Shown: one piece after another, positions 22,303-34,400 of the stretch
Layout: every line of letters begins with the position of its first letter
How positions within the stretch are numbered: the first letter of the stretch is position 1
Assembly: GCA_016802295.1 (NCBI GenBank)
Contig: JAESIW010000071.1
Span: forward strand, 186,001-250,000
DNA length: 64,000 bases
From: Brachionus rotundiformis
Lineage: Eukaryota; Rotifera; Eurotatoria; Ploima; Brachionidae
Direction: 5' to 3'
Translations under genes and position numbers: made by a program
Notes under the pieces: generated by a model
What the model saw: the letters and a program-made list of their open reading frames with translations, nothing else
Databases searched by the model: none
What the model was told of the DNA's origin: nothing

Positions 22303-24309
22303 TTATGAAACACTTGTGCATTTGGTTCTTGGTGAGCCCATTTTGGTCAATATTTGGTCGACTAGTTTAAGCGGATTGTTTAGATGAACCTCTATCCAGC
22401 ATGGTGTGTTCAAAATGGTCTGGCGTCGATAATCAGCGCCCCATCCTTTGACAAAGCTTATTCGAATGGTGCATATTCTGGTCAGAGCGTAGACGGCCTC
22501 GTAGCCCTGGTACACTGTCTCATTGGCCACTTGAACAAAATCAGCCTCGTCAAATATCTTCAAATTGCAACCTGGTGGTATTTTTACCACCGTTGCCAAA
22601 TGCCATTGATATCTCTGGTTACAATTGGGACTTTGAACAAAAACAGGATTTTCGCTCAAACATTCGGCAAAAACTTGGCCATTTTCGTAGCTTAGCTGCA
22701 GACCTTTGCCAATGTAGTGTCTGGTCATTTCAATTTCGTTTGTTCGATTTACATTGGACAGCACACCGAGACAGAATCGCTGCGCACTCGACGGATCTGT
22801 GTAGCCATCTATGGTAACTGAATGAACATTGCTCGACACGTGGAACATTTCGCCCACTCGCTGCTTCATTTCGTAATAGGACAGAGAGCACCAATAGGGC
22901 TGCTCGATCATGGGCACAGGCATCAGGTCAAATGGCCCGATCGGCGATGGACTTATGTCATTTATTTCCGAGCTGTCATCTTCGCTGATAAATGGCGAAA
23001 ATTGGTTGGACATGACATTCGAGCCTATCGAAGAGGGCGACAGAATGGACAGCGGCGAAGGACTGGTCTGGGCTGTGTTGTAGTTGATTAGATCGCTTGG
23101 TAGCTGTTCTGGTGGCGTGTTGGTAAATGAGGGATTTGGCGGCGCCGGGCTGAATGTCTGTGAGAAGCCTTGCTGTGCTTGTGGCTGTGCTTGTTGCTGT
23201 ATTTTGGGAACAAAGACTGTTAGTTGCTGGCCGCTCGATGTGCCGTTTGTGGTCGAGCCAGACGGGTCTATGCGAATGTAGTGGTACGGATTTATACAAA
23301 CATTGTTGTCGTCTTTTTTGCTCGAGTAGCCTTGTTGACAATTTGGCACTGTCTTGAGCTCGTTACAGTTTTGCAGGTCGGGCCATCGCCATATGCGACA
23401 ATAGACCACATGTGGAAGCGTTTTTCTCAGCACCTGGCCTCGATCTTGCACTCCGTTTGATCTTTATTTAATTACAAACAAAATTAATTAGTTTTTTTTT
23501 TCTGTTTCTTAATTTATTTTATTTATTTATTAAAATTAATATAATGAAACAAAAATAAAAAAAATTTCCCCAATCATTTTAAATTATTTTATTAATAGAT
23601 TTTTCTCAATAGCTTAAGATTGGCACTTGGAACTTAAAGTGTCCTAGTCTAGCTACCATAATTGTTTTTAATTTAATTTAGTAATTTAATAGTATCAAAA
23701 AAATATATTTTTTAATAAATAGTTATTGTATTAGATCTATTGAAACACAAATAAATCATTTTTTGCGAATGTGACGTGCGGTTGCCATGGCAACGCATTT
23801 ACCAATGTCACAAAGGCCACATAAAGCAAATTTAAAGCAGATAATTTGAATAAATTTAGCTAAAAAATTAATTAAACAAAAAAAAATAAAGAGAGAGTGA
23901 GAGAGAGATAAGATTTATTTATTGATATGATAAAAAAGCCTCACTTGATGGGACAAATGATGCATTTGGTAGCCGAGTCCCTGTTTGTGATGGCCTTTTC
24001 CAACTCTTCGAGAGCTCCGGGTGTTTTTTTGAGCTTTTTGACGAGGGCGCGGATGGCTTTCTCGCACGACTTGTTGTGGTTGGAGATTAGGTTGGTTGAC
24101 GACTGCAAGCTTGGACAACTGCTGTTCGAGTCCTGTGAGCCGAATGGCGAGTAGGATCGCATCTCGGAGCTTGACGACGAGTTTGACGGCGGCGGCGACG
24201 AAATATTGCTTTCGTTGAGTATGGTCGGGTTTACTTTAAAGCCGAGGAGCTTTTTGACAATCGCTGGTGTCATACACAGACTGGAGAAGTGTGCCGTTAG
24301 CATCGACAT
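22303..24309 (-). CDS. SMAD2/3-like: Receptor-regulated Smad of the Smad2/3 (activin/TGF-beta) class
   Basis: Two exons, 24309-23945 and 23461-22303, join in phase 2/1 (reading PIK then SNGVQ) to give 507 residues. MH1: CEKAIRALVKKLKK, LEELEKAI, TKCI, then HVVYCRIWRWPDL and CINPYHY; the spacing is Smad3-like, without the Smad2 insert. A Pro/Ser/Gln-rich linker follows. MH2: YWCSLSYYEMKQRVGE, RFCLGVLSNVNR, FVQSPNCNQRY, KIPPGCNLKIF, FVKGWGADYRRQT and CWIEVHLN. The QSPNCNQRY and YRRQT segments are of the Smad2/3 type rather than Smad1/5. The C-terminus, TSVS, is the receptor phosphorylation site. It carries activin/TGF-beta signals to the nucleus. Residues 45-65 of MH1 hold an unusual Ser-rich insertion. 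A non-ATG frame extends slightly upstream; 24309 is the first ATG. Intron 1 contains a perfect RFX X-box. Confidence 0.95.
23781..23794. promoter_or_regulatory. RFX-type X-box in Smad intron 1
   Basis: GTTGCCATGGCAAC is a perfect palindrome matching the X-box consensus GTNRCC-N(0-3)-RGYAAC. A CRE-like TGACGTG lies a few bases to its left. It lies in the first intron of the Smad gene. Binding by an RFX factor is inference. Confidence 0.6.
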
Positions 24310-24583
24310 GGATAAATCACTATTGGTATCCGGGTGCACAAAAAAATATATTTCCTAAGTCCTTGATCTAAAGTTCAAGGTTAAATATTCATCTAGAAGA
24401 CAAAAATAGCCTTTATTCGCACTCTGCTGAATAAAGAAAAAATTATTTTTATTTTATTATTTTTTTTTTTATTTTTTGTTAATAAAAAAAACGAAAATAA
24501 AAATTCTACGACTCCATATTTAGAAATTCATTATTATAATGTTGGTTTGAAATGCTTTAGAAATCTATTTTAGCAACAACATT

Positions 24584-24847
24584 ATTGAAATACAGGCTCA
24601 TGAGGGGGTTGTGGGCCCGGTCTCATAGGCCCCATTAATATCGAAAATGCAACTCAAAAATCATTCAATTAATGAATTTTTTATGCTAATTAGAAAAAGA
24701 ATTTAACCTTGTTTTTATCATTGCATTGAAATTGAAAGTAGAGAGATTTAAATCGATTATTGATTTTTGAATTGGAGATGTTTGCTTAACCCAGTTTAAA
24801 CTCGGCCACAAAGTTGGCCTAGTCCAAAGGGGCCCCTCTATTTCAAT
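24584..24847. mobile_element. Possible small inverted-repeat element, GC-rich ends
   Basis: The left end ATTGAAATACAGG and the right end CCTCTATTTCAAT are inverted repeats, 12 of 13 matching. Just inside each end are GC-rich blocks (GGGGGTTGTGGGCCCGG at left, GGGGCCCC at right) that contrast sharply with the flanks. It has no reading frame. I cannot see a clear target-site duplication, so the boundaries are uncertain. Confidence 0.4.
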
Positions 24848-26862
24848 TACCTTATGTTAATTGATTTAATTATTAATTGAAATTTGAATGCAAAATTAAT
24901 TACATATGACCTTTATTAATTTTTTTCGGTATTATAAATAAAAATTATTGTTTTGAATAAAAGGAGAAAAAGCCTCATTGTCGCTCATTTTTATGTCCCT
25001 AGTTTTATTTTTATGTTTAGTAATTGGGTATAGAAAATAGATAAATCAAAAAAAAATATTTTTTTTTCTTCCTTAATTATTTTTTATTGATAATTGTATA
25101 GACAGAAGGACGAGACAATGCGCTACGTTCATTTGCTAATGTTGACACAAGACAAAAAAAATTACATCATTGTCTAAAATTTGAATTTTTTTAAATTTAA
25201 AAATAAAAATTCCCACGATCAATTAACTGACTGTAAATGTTAACTTAAAAACAAAATTTTGATTCAAAAATTAATTAATTACTTATTTTTCTTAAATATA
25301 TAAATTAAGAAATTAAGCATTAAATAATATATGTTACTTTGGTCAAATTCAAACTTTTTTTATCAGATTATTTTGAATCATGTCTTGAATTTCAATAGCA
25401 ATCTAAAAACTTAAATATTAAATTTTTGTGAATTCTCATTTACATTTAATTAAAAAAATTCTTTTTTAAATCATATAAGAAAAAGAATCAGCACTGAAAT
25501 CCTATTTTATTTAACAAAAAAATAAAGAAATTAAATGATTTAAAATTATCTAAAAAATATTTTGTGTCTATTTTCAATTGGAATACAAGTTAATCTAATG
25601 ACCGAAAGGCCAAATCTAGAAAAACTATAAAATTTTTTGGTAACATTTTCGCAAAGTTTTTAAAAAGGATTTTTAAAGAAAAAACTTCACTTTAAATTAT
25701 TTTATTGCATTTTTGAATCAAACACTTTTATCATAGTTTTGTGTGAAAAGATGGTCAATTATAGTTATTAGTGAATTTCAACTATCATCTATTCAATTAA
25801 TATGCATTATTTAAACTAGGTACTGTTCATTCAGTAAAATATAGGCTTTTATTGCTCGCAGTAGAAAAAATAATTTTTTTAAAAATATTATACATACATT
25901 GACCATTTATTCACGTAAGTGTTTGGTAAAAAATATTTGATTTCGTTAAGAAAAATTTCATTTACCATCCTAGGTCGACCCTAGTCTTACTACAGATATT
26001 ACCTTTGGCATGTTAAATGCTAAATTTTTTCTATCCATTATTGCCTAATTGCCATACATTATTGTTAACTAGACATACTTAAATTTTTTAATTTATATTT
26101 ATTAATTTATATTTTAATTTATATTTAAACCAATTTTTTTTAAATTAGTCATATTAAAAGTTTTAATCGATTAAAAAATTTATTTTTGTTACTTTGCTAT
26201 TTAATTCATTTACTTATATAAGTATAAAATTAACTAATTGAATAAAGATTTATAAATTTTGATAAATAATTTAAATGATTTCCTTATTTTTAATATTTTA
26301 TTGTAAATTAATTTAATAAAACAATCAGAAACGACTGATTGTTGTAATGATGAATATTTGACTTAATAAAAATTACTTGAATTACTTGAAGCAATAATCC
26401 TATGACATAATCCTTAATAATAATTAATATTCAGTAATTAATTTTTCATCTTATTAATTTCCTAATGTATTTAGATCGAGATTGATTTTTGCTTTGTTCT
26501 AGTGATACGATAAACGATAAATGAAACCAAGTATATAAAATTTACCAAAGGATTTTTGCTCTCACGACTAAGTAAATGGACCTATGTGACCTTAATTTCT
26601 TGTTTCGAGCATAGCCTTGGTATTATTTCTTATAAAACTAATCTATTTATAAATAAACGTTTAAATATAAAATTTTCATTTATTATTATTTAAAATTTTA
26701 AAATTATATTAACGTTTATTTTGGAATTTATGAACGCAATTTTAATTTAATAATTGGAAAATTTTAAATTAGCAATTAAATATAATTTTGTTTCGTAATT
26801 TGTTTTTGATAATAGATAAAATATTTATCATTCAAACACGTAAAATGTTAACATTGCTAATT

Positions 26863-26900
26863 AAAGCTTTGTGCTATTTTTTTAAATAGCACAAAGCTTT
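26863..26900. repeat. Perfect 17-bp hairpin
   Basis: AAAGCTTTGTGCTATTT at 26863-26879 is followed after four T by its exact reverse complement at 26884-26900. It lies about 100 bp beyond the stop of the TPR-SET gene, so it may be in its 3' UTR, or it may be the remains of a palindromic element. Confidence 0.7.
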
Positions 26901-26999
26901 TTCTAAAGGTTAAATTTTATTCTATAATTTTTAATATTGAAAAATATGGATTAAATATAGACAAAACATTTTTATCCGATTAAAACTTTATTTTAATAT

Positions 27000-28943
27000 T
27001 TAATCAAGTAATTGATTTATATTTTCATAATCAATTATCTTGGCATCACATACATGCATAAAGTATTCAGAGTGACCAATGGCATATTCCTTAAATTTTT
27101 TAAAGCACTCTTTGGCGTTGTCCATATCGAACCATAAAAAGTAATCATTAATTGCTTCAAGAAGGCCATAGACAGCCATGTCATACTGATAGTCCTTGCA
27201 CAACTCGAATATGTCCATGTAAATTTTTGCCGATTTATCTAACTTTCCCTTGTTCCTGAACAAAGCAGCACAGAATAGAAACGCTGGTGCCAAACAAAAC
27301 TTAAACTTTGTTCTATTTTTGTACATTTCTTTAATTGTATTGAAAAAGTCTAATCCTTGAGCAAAATCACTGGAGTCTTGGTCTACTAGTGTTTTAATTT
27401 TAGTTGTATTTTCCACAATATAGCAGTCTCGTTCACTTGTGAGCTCGTCTTGGCGGTCCATTTGGCAAAGTTCACAGTCACATTTTTCTATGCCAAACTC
27501 TTTTAAACTTTTACTTCTTTCTTGGTACGTTTCAGTGTTGTTTACATACGATGTGGTGATTAGCTCATTCTTGTGAATATCTCTGCAAGCGTAGACCAAT
27601 ACTACGTCATTGAAAAAAAATTTTTGCACATTTGGCAAACAAGAATGTCGGATAAATGCACTCTTTATCCAAACACCTGCATTAATTTCCAACTTGTTAG
27701 GTTCTGGCTTAAAATTATTACAAAATTCCACTGGTGAACTCTTGAATGAATTTTGATCTACAAAGCACCTGATTTTGGCCACATCAATGATTAAATCTTC
27801 TCCATCCAAGCAATCCATACCATTATCCATCATCTCATATACTTCTTTTAATAGAAATGGATTGTTTTCAAGAATACCAATTAATTTTCCAAAGTTTTCC
27901 TCTTTAGGGGCTTTTGATTGAAGCATGTTTTCGTATTTGTACCAAATAGAAGCTGCTTTTTCGCATAATAAAAAAGTGCCTCTTTCAATAAAACAGTTAG
28001 CTTTAGTTTGGCAATTTTTTTTATCAAAATCAATTTTATCTGAGACAAAATCAGCAATATCGTGTCTCAAAACATTGGATCGACAAGAATCAATTAGTTT
28101 TTTAAATTCATAATTGCCAGTTTTTGCTTCATAAAGTCTTTTTCTGGTTCTATTCAATTCTCTCAAAGCATCTGAATTTTCTGAATTTATACTTAAACAA
28201 TTTTCAAGCGCCTCAACAGCTTGACCAAATTGTCGCATTTCGTAGTGACATTTTGCCAAACGAAAATATGCTTTTTCATTTTTTGAATTTAAACCAATTG
28301 AAGTTTTACAATCTCTGAGTGATTTATAAAAGTGGTTTAAGTTTAAATAAGCCGCGGCTCGGTTGCTTAAAATTTTGGCATCCATTTTTTTGCTTAATGC
28401 CAAAGAGTAAAATTTTATTGCTGAATGAAAATCTTTGTTGGAAAAACTCTGATTGCCTAAAAGATTAAGATCGTCAACACTTAGCAAAAAATCATTAGAC
28501 TGCCATTTTTCTATATCATGGTCATAAACTATCTGTATGTCACTTGGAGACAGTATTTTAATAAAACACTCTCCATCTCTGCTTACAAGATAGGGCTCTT
28601 TGACAATAAAAATAGAATTAACTGAATAATTCTTAATAGAAATTAAATTAGATAAAAAAAAATTTTCCACTTCGCTTAGCTCATCTTCCATTACTAATTT
28701 ACGAATTTCAAATGAATCTAATGGTTCTTCAACCATACGGCAAATTAAGTATTTACCGTAATTAACTACATTTGTTAAAATGTCTTTTAGATAAATTTTT
28801 TCAAGTTTGTTTATTTGTTTTAGACTACTAAAAGAATTGGATGTTAGCTCAAAGACTTTTTGGTACTCTTTTTGGTGAATTTCCTGCGCCATCAGCATTG
28901 ATTTTGAAGGCCTGTGTTGCAATTCAGCTAAATTTTTAATCAT
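27000..28943 (-). CDS. TPR and SET domain protein (SMYD4-like lysine methyltransferase family)
   Basis: One uninterrupted frame of 647 residues starting with ATG. Residues about 150-275 form tetratricopeptide repeats (ILSNRAAAYLNLNHFYKSLRD, then AYFRLAKCHYEMRQFGQAVEAL). A split SET domain follows: GTFLLCEKAA near 320, the catalytic-core motif RHSCLPN near 430 (NHSCxPN in relatives), ELITTSY, and a post-SET zinc cluster of form CDCELC near 485. The C-terminal 150 residues are helical, as in SMYD proteins. I see no MYND zinc finger between the SET halves, so this is not a typical SMYD; SMYD4 and the TPR-SET proteins of plants and protists share the N-terminal TPRs. The substrate is unknown. It shares a 564-bp divergent promoter region with the GPCR to its right. 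Confidence 0.75.
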   Translation of the reverse strand: MIKNLAELQHRPSKSMLMAQEIHQKEYQKVFELTSNSFSSLKQINKLEKIYLKDILTNVVNYGKYLICRMVEEPLDSFEIRKLVMEDELSEVENFFLSNLISIKNYSVNSIFIVKEPYLVSRDGECFIKILSPSDIQIVYDHDIEKWQSNDFLLSVDDLNLLGNQSFSNKDFHSAIKFYSLALSKKMDAKILSNRAAAYLNLNHFYKSLRDCKTSIGLNSKNEKAYFRLAKCHYEMRQFGQAVEALENCLSINSENSDALRELNRTRKRLYEAKTGNYEFKKLIDSCRSNVLRHDIADFVSDKIDFDKKNCQTKANCFIERGTFLLCEKAASIWYKYENMLQSKAPKEENFGKLIGILENNPFLLKEVYEMMDNGMDCLDGEDLIIDVAKIRCFVDQNSFKSSPVEFCNNFKPEPNKLEINAGVWIKSAFIRHSCLPNVQKFFFNDVVLVYACRDIHKNELITTSYVNNTETYQERSKSLKEFGIEKCDCELCQMDRQDELTSERDCYIVENTTKIKTLVDQDSSDFAQGLDFFNTIKEMYKNRTKFKFCLAPAFLFCAALFRNKGKLDKSAKIYMDIFELCKDYQYDMAVYGLLEAINDYFLWFDMDNAKECFKKFKEYAIGHSEYFMHVCDAKIIDYENINQLLD

Positions 28944-29507
28944 TTTTGAATATAATTAAGATATTTAGGGATTATGATGCAAATGTATTTAAAAAATATT
29001 TAATATTTTCAATTAGTTAAATTTTAAAAACTTTACAAAGAATTAGATTAATGCTCTTACAAGAATTAAGTAATTGGAAAAATCCACTTAAAATTGATAA
29101 AGTAATTTTAAAACAAAAGACTTTTTGTGCAATTTTAGTTCTTGGTGCATCATAAATCCTTTAAGTTGTCACTTCTTCAAATTCCAATAAATCCTATTAA
29201 AACAACATAATTAAATATATATATATATATATAACTGTTAAACAATGATTTAAAAAAAAATTTTTACAGCTAAAAACCTTGGAGAGATTCACATTTTTGA
29301 ACTGTATTTCTTAATTAATTTAATCTGGGACCTAATTAAAAGCTAGTAAAATAATGTTTAAAATATCAAATTTTCGTCAAAATTTAATTTTGTTATAAGG
29401 TGTCAACAATTAGTTAATTTAATTGGGTATATTAATTATTTTTATCATCAAAAGATTGGTACATTTTACCCAGCTCAATAGATTAAAAACACAAGAATTA
29501 TTCTTCA
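28944..29507. other. Divergent promoter region with an AT dinucleotide run
   Basis: The interval lies between the divergent TPR-SET gene and the GPCR. It contains an (AT)n microsatellite at about 29215-29233. No gene is seen, and no clear core promoter motif. Confidence 0.5.
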
Positions 29508-30520
29508 ATGACGACTGAATTGGCAAATAAATTCCTTGGAATTATTTCGCTTTTTCTATTTATTTTTGGTCTAATCGGCAATACTTTGACATTTTTTATT
29601 TGTCATCGTAAAGCGCTTATAAAGATCACTTCGTTCAGATTTCTAATGGTTATATCAATTAGTGACATATTTACTTTATCCCTGTGGAACATGAATGTAT
29701 TCTTGAGAGCATTTTTTGATTTTGCACACGAATATATTAACGCCTGGTGGTGTAAAATAGTGGTATTTGTCCAGTATTTTTGTCTCCAATACAGTGCATG
29801 GCTTCTGGTATTTTATTTTTGAAAAATATATTTTTTACACTTTTTCTTCACAAAGGTCTTAATTACCATTGATAGATACATGATTGTTCGGCTAAGACCA
29901 TGGATGAAATTATACTCTACGCCAAGAAATGCAAAATTGGCTTGTTTAATTCTTGCCCTTTTTATATTTACGATCAACTCTCATTTACTTATTTTAAATG
30001 GTTTTAGCATTAAGGTAAATGAAACAACTGTGGTCAAATGTTATGTGGCAAAATTGTATTTTGACGAACTTGGCTATATTATTTCTTGGCATAAGGTGAT
30101 TTAAAAGTTATACATTTTATCTCTTAATAAAAATTTAATGTTTAGATTCATATTTACATTTATTCACTAGTCCCATTTATTTTTCTTTCGATTTCAAATT
30201 TTCTTCTTATACGGCATTCATTGAAGCCATCAAAACAAATTCGTGGTCTGGTGTCCAAGCGACGCAAAGATAAATCAAAAACATTGACCTATTCAATTGT
30301 AGTGCTCACATTTTTTTTCTTTTTTACATCATTGCCATATACAACTGTGGCTGCATATTGGTATTGGGATTTAATGAAAGATGCAGAGGGTCAATTTTAT
30401 TTGAATTGTTTAAGTGTGTTATCTTTTTCCTACCATAGCTGTAATTTTATCATATTTTTTCTTAGTAATGTAAAATTCTGGCAAGAGTGCAAGCTTTTTT
30501 TTCAAAATTTATATAACTAA
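29508..30520 (+). CDS. Rhodopsin-type GPCR, orphan, peptide-receptor-like
   Basis: Exons 29508-29807, 29856-30095 and 30146-30520, all phase 0, give 304 residues and seven hydrophobic segments. TM1 has the GN motif (FGLIGNTLTFF), TM2 a conserved Asp (ISDIFTL), ECL1 a WW-C (disulfide Cys), and TM3 ends in DRYMIV across the exon 1-2 junction (LITIDRY). ECL2 supplies the partner Cys (VVKCYV). TM6 has SLPYTT in place of CWxP, and TM7 has SCNFIIFFLSN, so the NPxxY tyrosine is missing. The N-terminus before TM1 is only about 8 residues, without a glycosylation site. FMRFamide-receptor-like orphan GPCRs of invertebrates are the closest in style. The ligand is unknown. Confidence 0.85.
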
Positions 30521-31400
30521 AAAACTTATTCTTCTATTAATGAAATTAATTTATGTGAATTTGTTTTATTAAATTGTAAAAAAAAATAAAATAATTTAAT
30601 ATAATAATTTTTAGAATTTATTTTGCTTTTTTATTAGAGAAAATGAATAGATATCTATAAGTCAGCATTAATATTTTACATATAAAATCTAATACTATTT
30701 TTGTAATGAATATTCAATAATCTTTTTAATAACATAAATTAAGAATGTAAAAAAAATAATTAAATTTTATTGATTTTTTTTATTTTCAATATTAAATTCT
30801 TAGAAATCATCCAAGATCATTACAGATCTTAAAATCAATTTAAACACACATTTTTTTCAAATTACCTTCAAATGCATACTATTTATCTATGTGATAAAAA
30901 TTTATTTTGGTTTGATTGGTTTAAAAATTAATTTATCACAACAAACTTTAAAAGATAGCTTGCTAATAGTTTTAAAAATAAAGATAAAAATCACTTTTTT
31001 CTAATTGGCTTAAATGTAATTAATATTTTTTTTTCAAAACTTTATTAAATAACGCATTTAAATTAAATATCTAAATAAAATATTCAAAGAAAAAAAATAG
31101 GAATGTACCCTAATAAAAGACAAGAGAATCATTTAATATCTAAATTAAAAAATAAAAATGAAAAAAAAACTCGAGTGTATAAACTGGACGGTCATTAATT
31201 TTCATTCTCATTGACTCGAAGTGCAAAAAATACCAAAATTAAGTTATACTTAAAAAAAAAGTTACAATTAAAATCTCAAATTTATCAGAATTTAATTTCT
31301 TATGTCTATTATTTACAATCATAATACTTTAATTAATATCAAATAAAAAAAATTGGACGAAAAAAATTTTTTTGGATTGTGATTGTCACAGCTAAGCTCC
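30521..31400. other. Intergenic, convergent GPCR / PRDM
   Basis: About 880 bp between two converging stops. AT-rich, with AATAAA-like signals near both genes. Nothing else is seen. Confidence 0.5.
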
Positions 31401-34400
31401 TCATGACGAAACAAGTACATCATTTTCCTTAAAGCTCATATTCTCTCTAAGCTCATCTGCTTTGATCGAATTCAAATCAGACTCATCCTCTTCTATTTCC
31501 TCATTGTCTTCGGATATTTCCTCCTCTTCCTCTTCATCATATTCTTCTATTTCCTCCTCATCCTCGACCGAATGAGACATGTTCTGATTGAATTTGACCA
31601 AATTTTCCACCTTGGCGTTCAAGTCCAAGCAATTTGAAACCAGTTCCTCCGAACTGGGCTCCGCTTGATCCATTTTATCAGTTGGATAGTCTAGTTTTTT
31701 GGTGTTCTTCTTTGCCATTTTGGCATAATTTGGAACTTGACCATGGTCATGTTTTCTCATATGGCGATCCAAATTAGTCTGTTGGCCAAAGCATCTGTGA
31801 CACTTGGGACACTTAAAAGGCTTTTCTTTATTATGAATATTTCTGATATGTCTTTGCAGATTGCTTGAAATAGAAAATGAACGTTCACAGAACATACAGC
31901 TATAGGGCTGCTCGCCAGTATGGGTTCTCAAGTGTCTGGTCAAGTTGGCCGAGCGTGGAAACGACTTTTTGCAATATTTACATATGTGTTTATCTTTGGT
32001 CACTATTTTAACATCAGGATCGGCTTCTGTGTCAAAATCGTTCTCCTTAAACTGATTGATTGGCGATGTTGGAGACAAAAGCGCTGAATTCAGCTTGCTC
32101 CTGGCTTTGTTTTTTTTTTTAAGGCTATTATCTTCGTTTAGCTTATGGTAAAAGTCATTATCATTCAATATTGAGTCATTTTTGGCAAATTTTTTCATCT
32201 CCATATCCTCGTGGTTGGTTACTTTGCGCGACAAGTCCAAAGGAGTGTCCAATTCAGCGCTGGCGCGTTTACTGCTTAAATTAATAGGCTCGTTCGGAAT
32301 GGGCGTACATGATGGAGTCGATGATGGTGTGGTGTTGGGCGTTGATGAATTGGACTCTGTTTCATTTGATGACGGATTGCGTCCATTGAACAAATTGCTA
32401 ATCAGCTGATTTTGAATAAGACTTAGCGGAAATTGAGTGGAATTCTGTAGCATAGACATGAGTGCCAAGTTTCCGAATTGGGCCTGATTTTGTCCTTGCC
32501 ACAAATTCGACTTGAACAAATTTAACAACAGATTGAAATTTTGATTTGTTGGATTATTAGCTTTTTGCTGATTTTTTATCATGTCCAGCATACTTGAAGC
32601 AGATAGATCACTGACAGACTGATTTGAGAGTGAGTCCGAGTCGGACTTTAGGCTAGCTGGCTCTAATCTGGTCTTGGTGTCTTTGTTTGCGCTTGGACTC
32701 GATTGACCTGGCTGAATGGATCCATTATATTTATTACGGCATGTAATTCTAACAACAAATTAATTATTAGTTATTAATTTTAAACTAATTTTGTTCTATC
32801 TTACTCATGTTTGGTAAGGGAATTGCTGGATTGAAATGGAGATCGACAAAACTTGCATACAAATTGATTTTTACACTCTGTGTGAGATCTTTTGTGGCGA
32901 CATAAATTGGAAAATTGAGTATAAGCTTTGGTACATATCTATTAAAAATATTAAAAAAAAAAGATAATAAAATTTATATATTTTTTTTGTTTTAAATTAT
33001 TTATTAAATTACATCGCATTTGTAAGGCTTTACACTTCCATGTATGTGCATGTGTTGTTTAAGGCCGCTCGAGGAAGCGAATGTCTTGCCACAACTTGGA
33101 CAAGGAAATGCGCGAGATTCCGAATCACTGCCACTCGAGTTTTGAGTATTTTTCTTCTGAACCTCTTGTAAAAATTCGCTCAATTGAGCGCTTTTATTTT
33201 GTAAAAATGTGCCAAGATGTTCATTCAGAGAGAATTCCGAGCTCTTGGCAATTTTGGTGGATTTTTCAGACTCTTGATCATCTTCATCATATTTCCGTCT
33301 TTAATAAAACATTTAAAATAGAATTTTTTTCCTATCTCTAATTAAGTTTATCATGTAAATTACTTAAGACTTTCGTGTTCGCTGGAAGCCTCACAATTCT
33401 CATTTATTTCGGCTTCATTATAAAATTCCATTTCAGCCTCAGCCTCAGTGTCATACGTTTCTTCATTGTATCTAGCTTTGAAGTCAAACACAAGCTCGGT
33501 ACCATTTTGCATGGCAAACTTTGTTCTAAGACTTAGCTGATTATGTGAATACAATGCATACACATTTGGATTTTGGTCACTTGTGCTCTTGGTGATCGAT
33601 GAAACCCACACAGGATACTTGTCAAACTCGAACCATCCCTTGCTCTCAAGGTCCGAATCTAGCACCTCAATCGAGTGGCTTTGTGTTTTAATTTGGCTCA
33701 ATTGACCATCAATCGTATCCAAAATGGTCTCTTTTTCAACATATGTACTTGTCTTTACAGTGTTTTCTTCGACTTTTAAGCCACTAGGCGTTTGGCTATC
33801 TTCTGGTTGAGTCATTAGAGGTGATGAATGGTTAACTCGGTCCATATGGTTATCAGCAGACTCTGAAATTTAAGAAAAAATTAACTGATTAGGATTCAAC
33901 TAAAAAACTATTTTCTTTTCTTATAAATATTTATTCAAAGTCTTTGCAAAACGAAATCAAATATTATCTATTCAATTTAAGATCTTGTATGCTTAAATTA
34001 AATCTTAATGACAAATTTTGTTCAACAAAAAGAAAAAAAAATGTTTTTTAAGAGATAAATTTATCACTTGTTTTTAAACGGAATAAAATTTTATTTGGTC
34101 CTTTCTCTTAAACTCTCTTGATAAAAAAAAAAAAAAAACTTTATCTTATAGTTGTTTTAAAACATCTTTATCCATTTATATCAATTAGTTAATTGAATTT
34201 AATGAAGATAAAATTAATATTTGTCTTTTAAATTTTGTCAAAAACAAAAAAAACTCAGTCCCAATTATCACATTAAGCTATTATTTTTCTAGTTGGATAT
34301 TTTATTAGTTTCGGGATTCATAAACTTTTATGATTTTTGAAATCTTTTCAGCTCTAATAACACTATGATAAGATAGAAATATCATAAATTAAGATAGATT

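Larger units (their letters stand above)
24310..26999. other. Intergenic 2.7 kb upstream of Smad
   Basis: No exon seen. The interval holds the Smad promoter side, a GC-rich inverted-repeat element (24584-24847) and a strong hairpin (26863-26900) near the 3' end of the TPR-SET gene. The rest is AT-rich unique sequence. Confidence 0.5.

Noticed and set aside
22384..23460. Several + strand frames opposite Smad
   Set aside because: Antisense shadows caused by the GC-richer coding sequence; no family signature.
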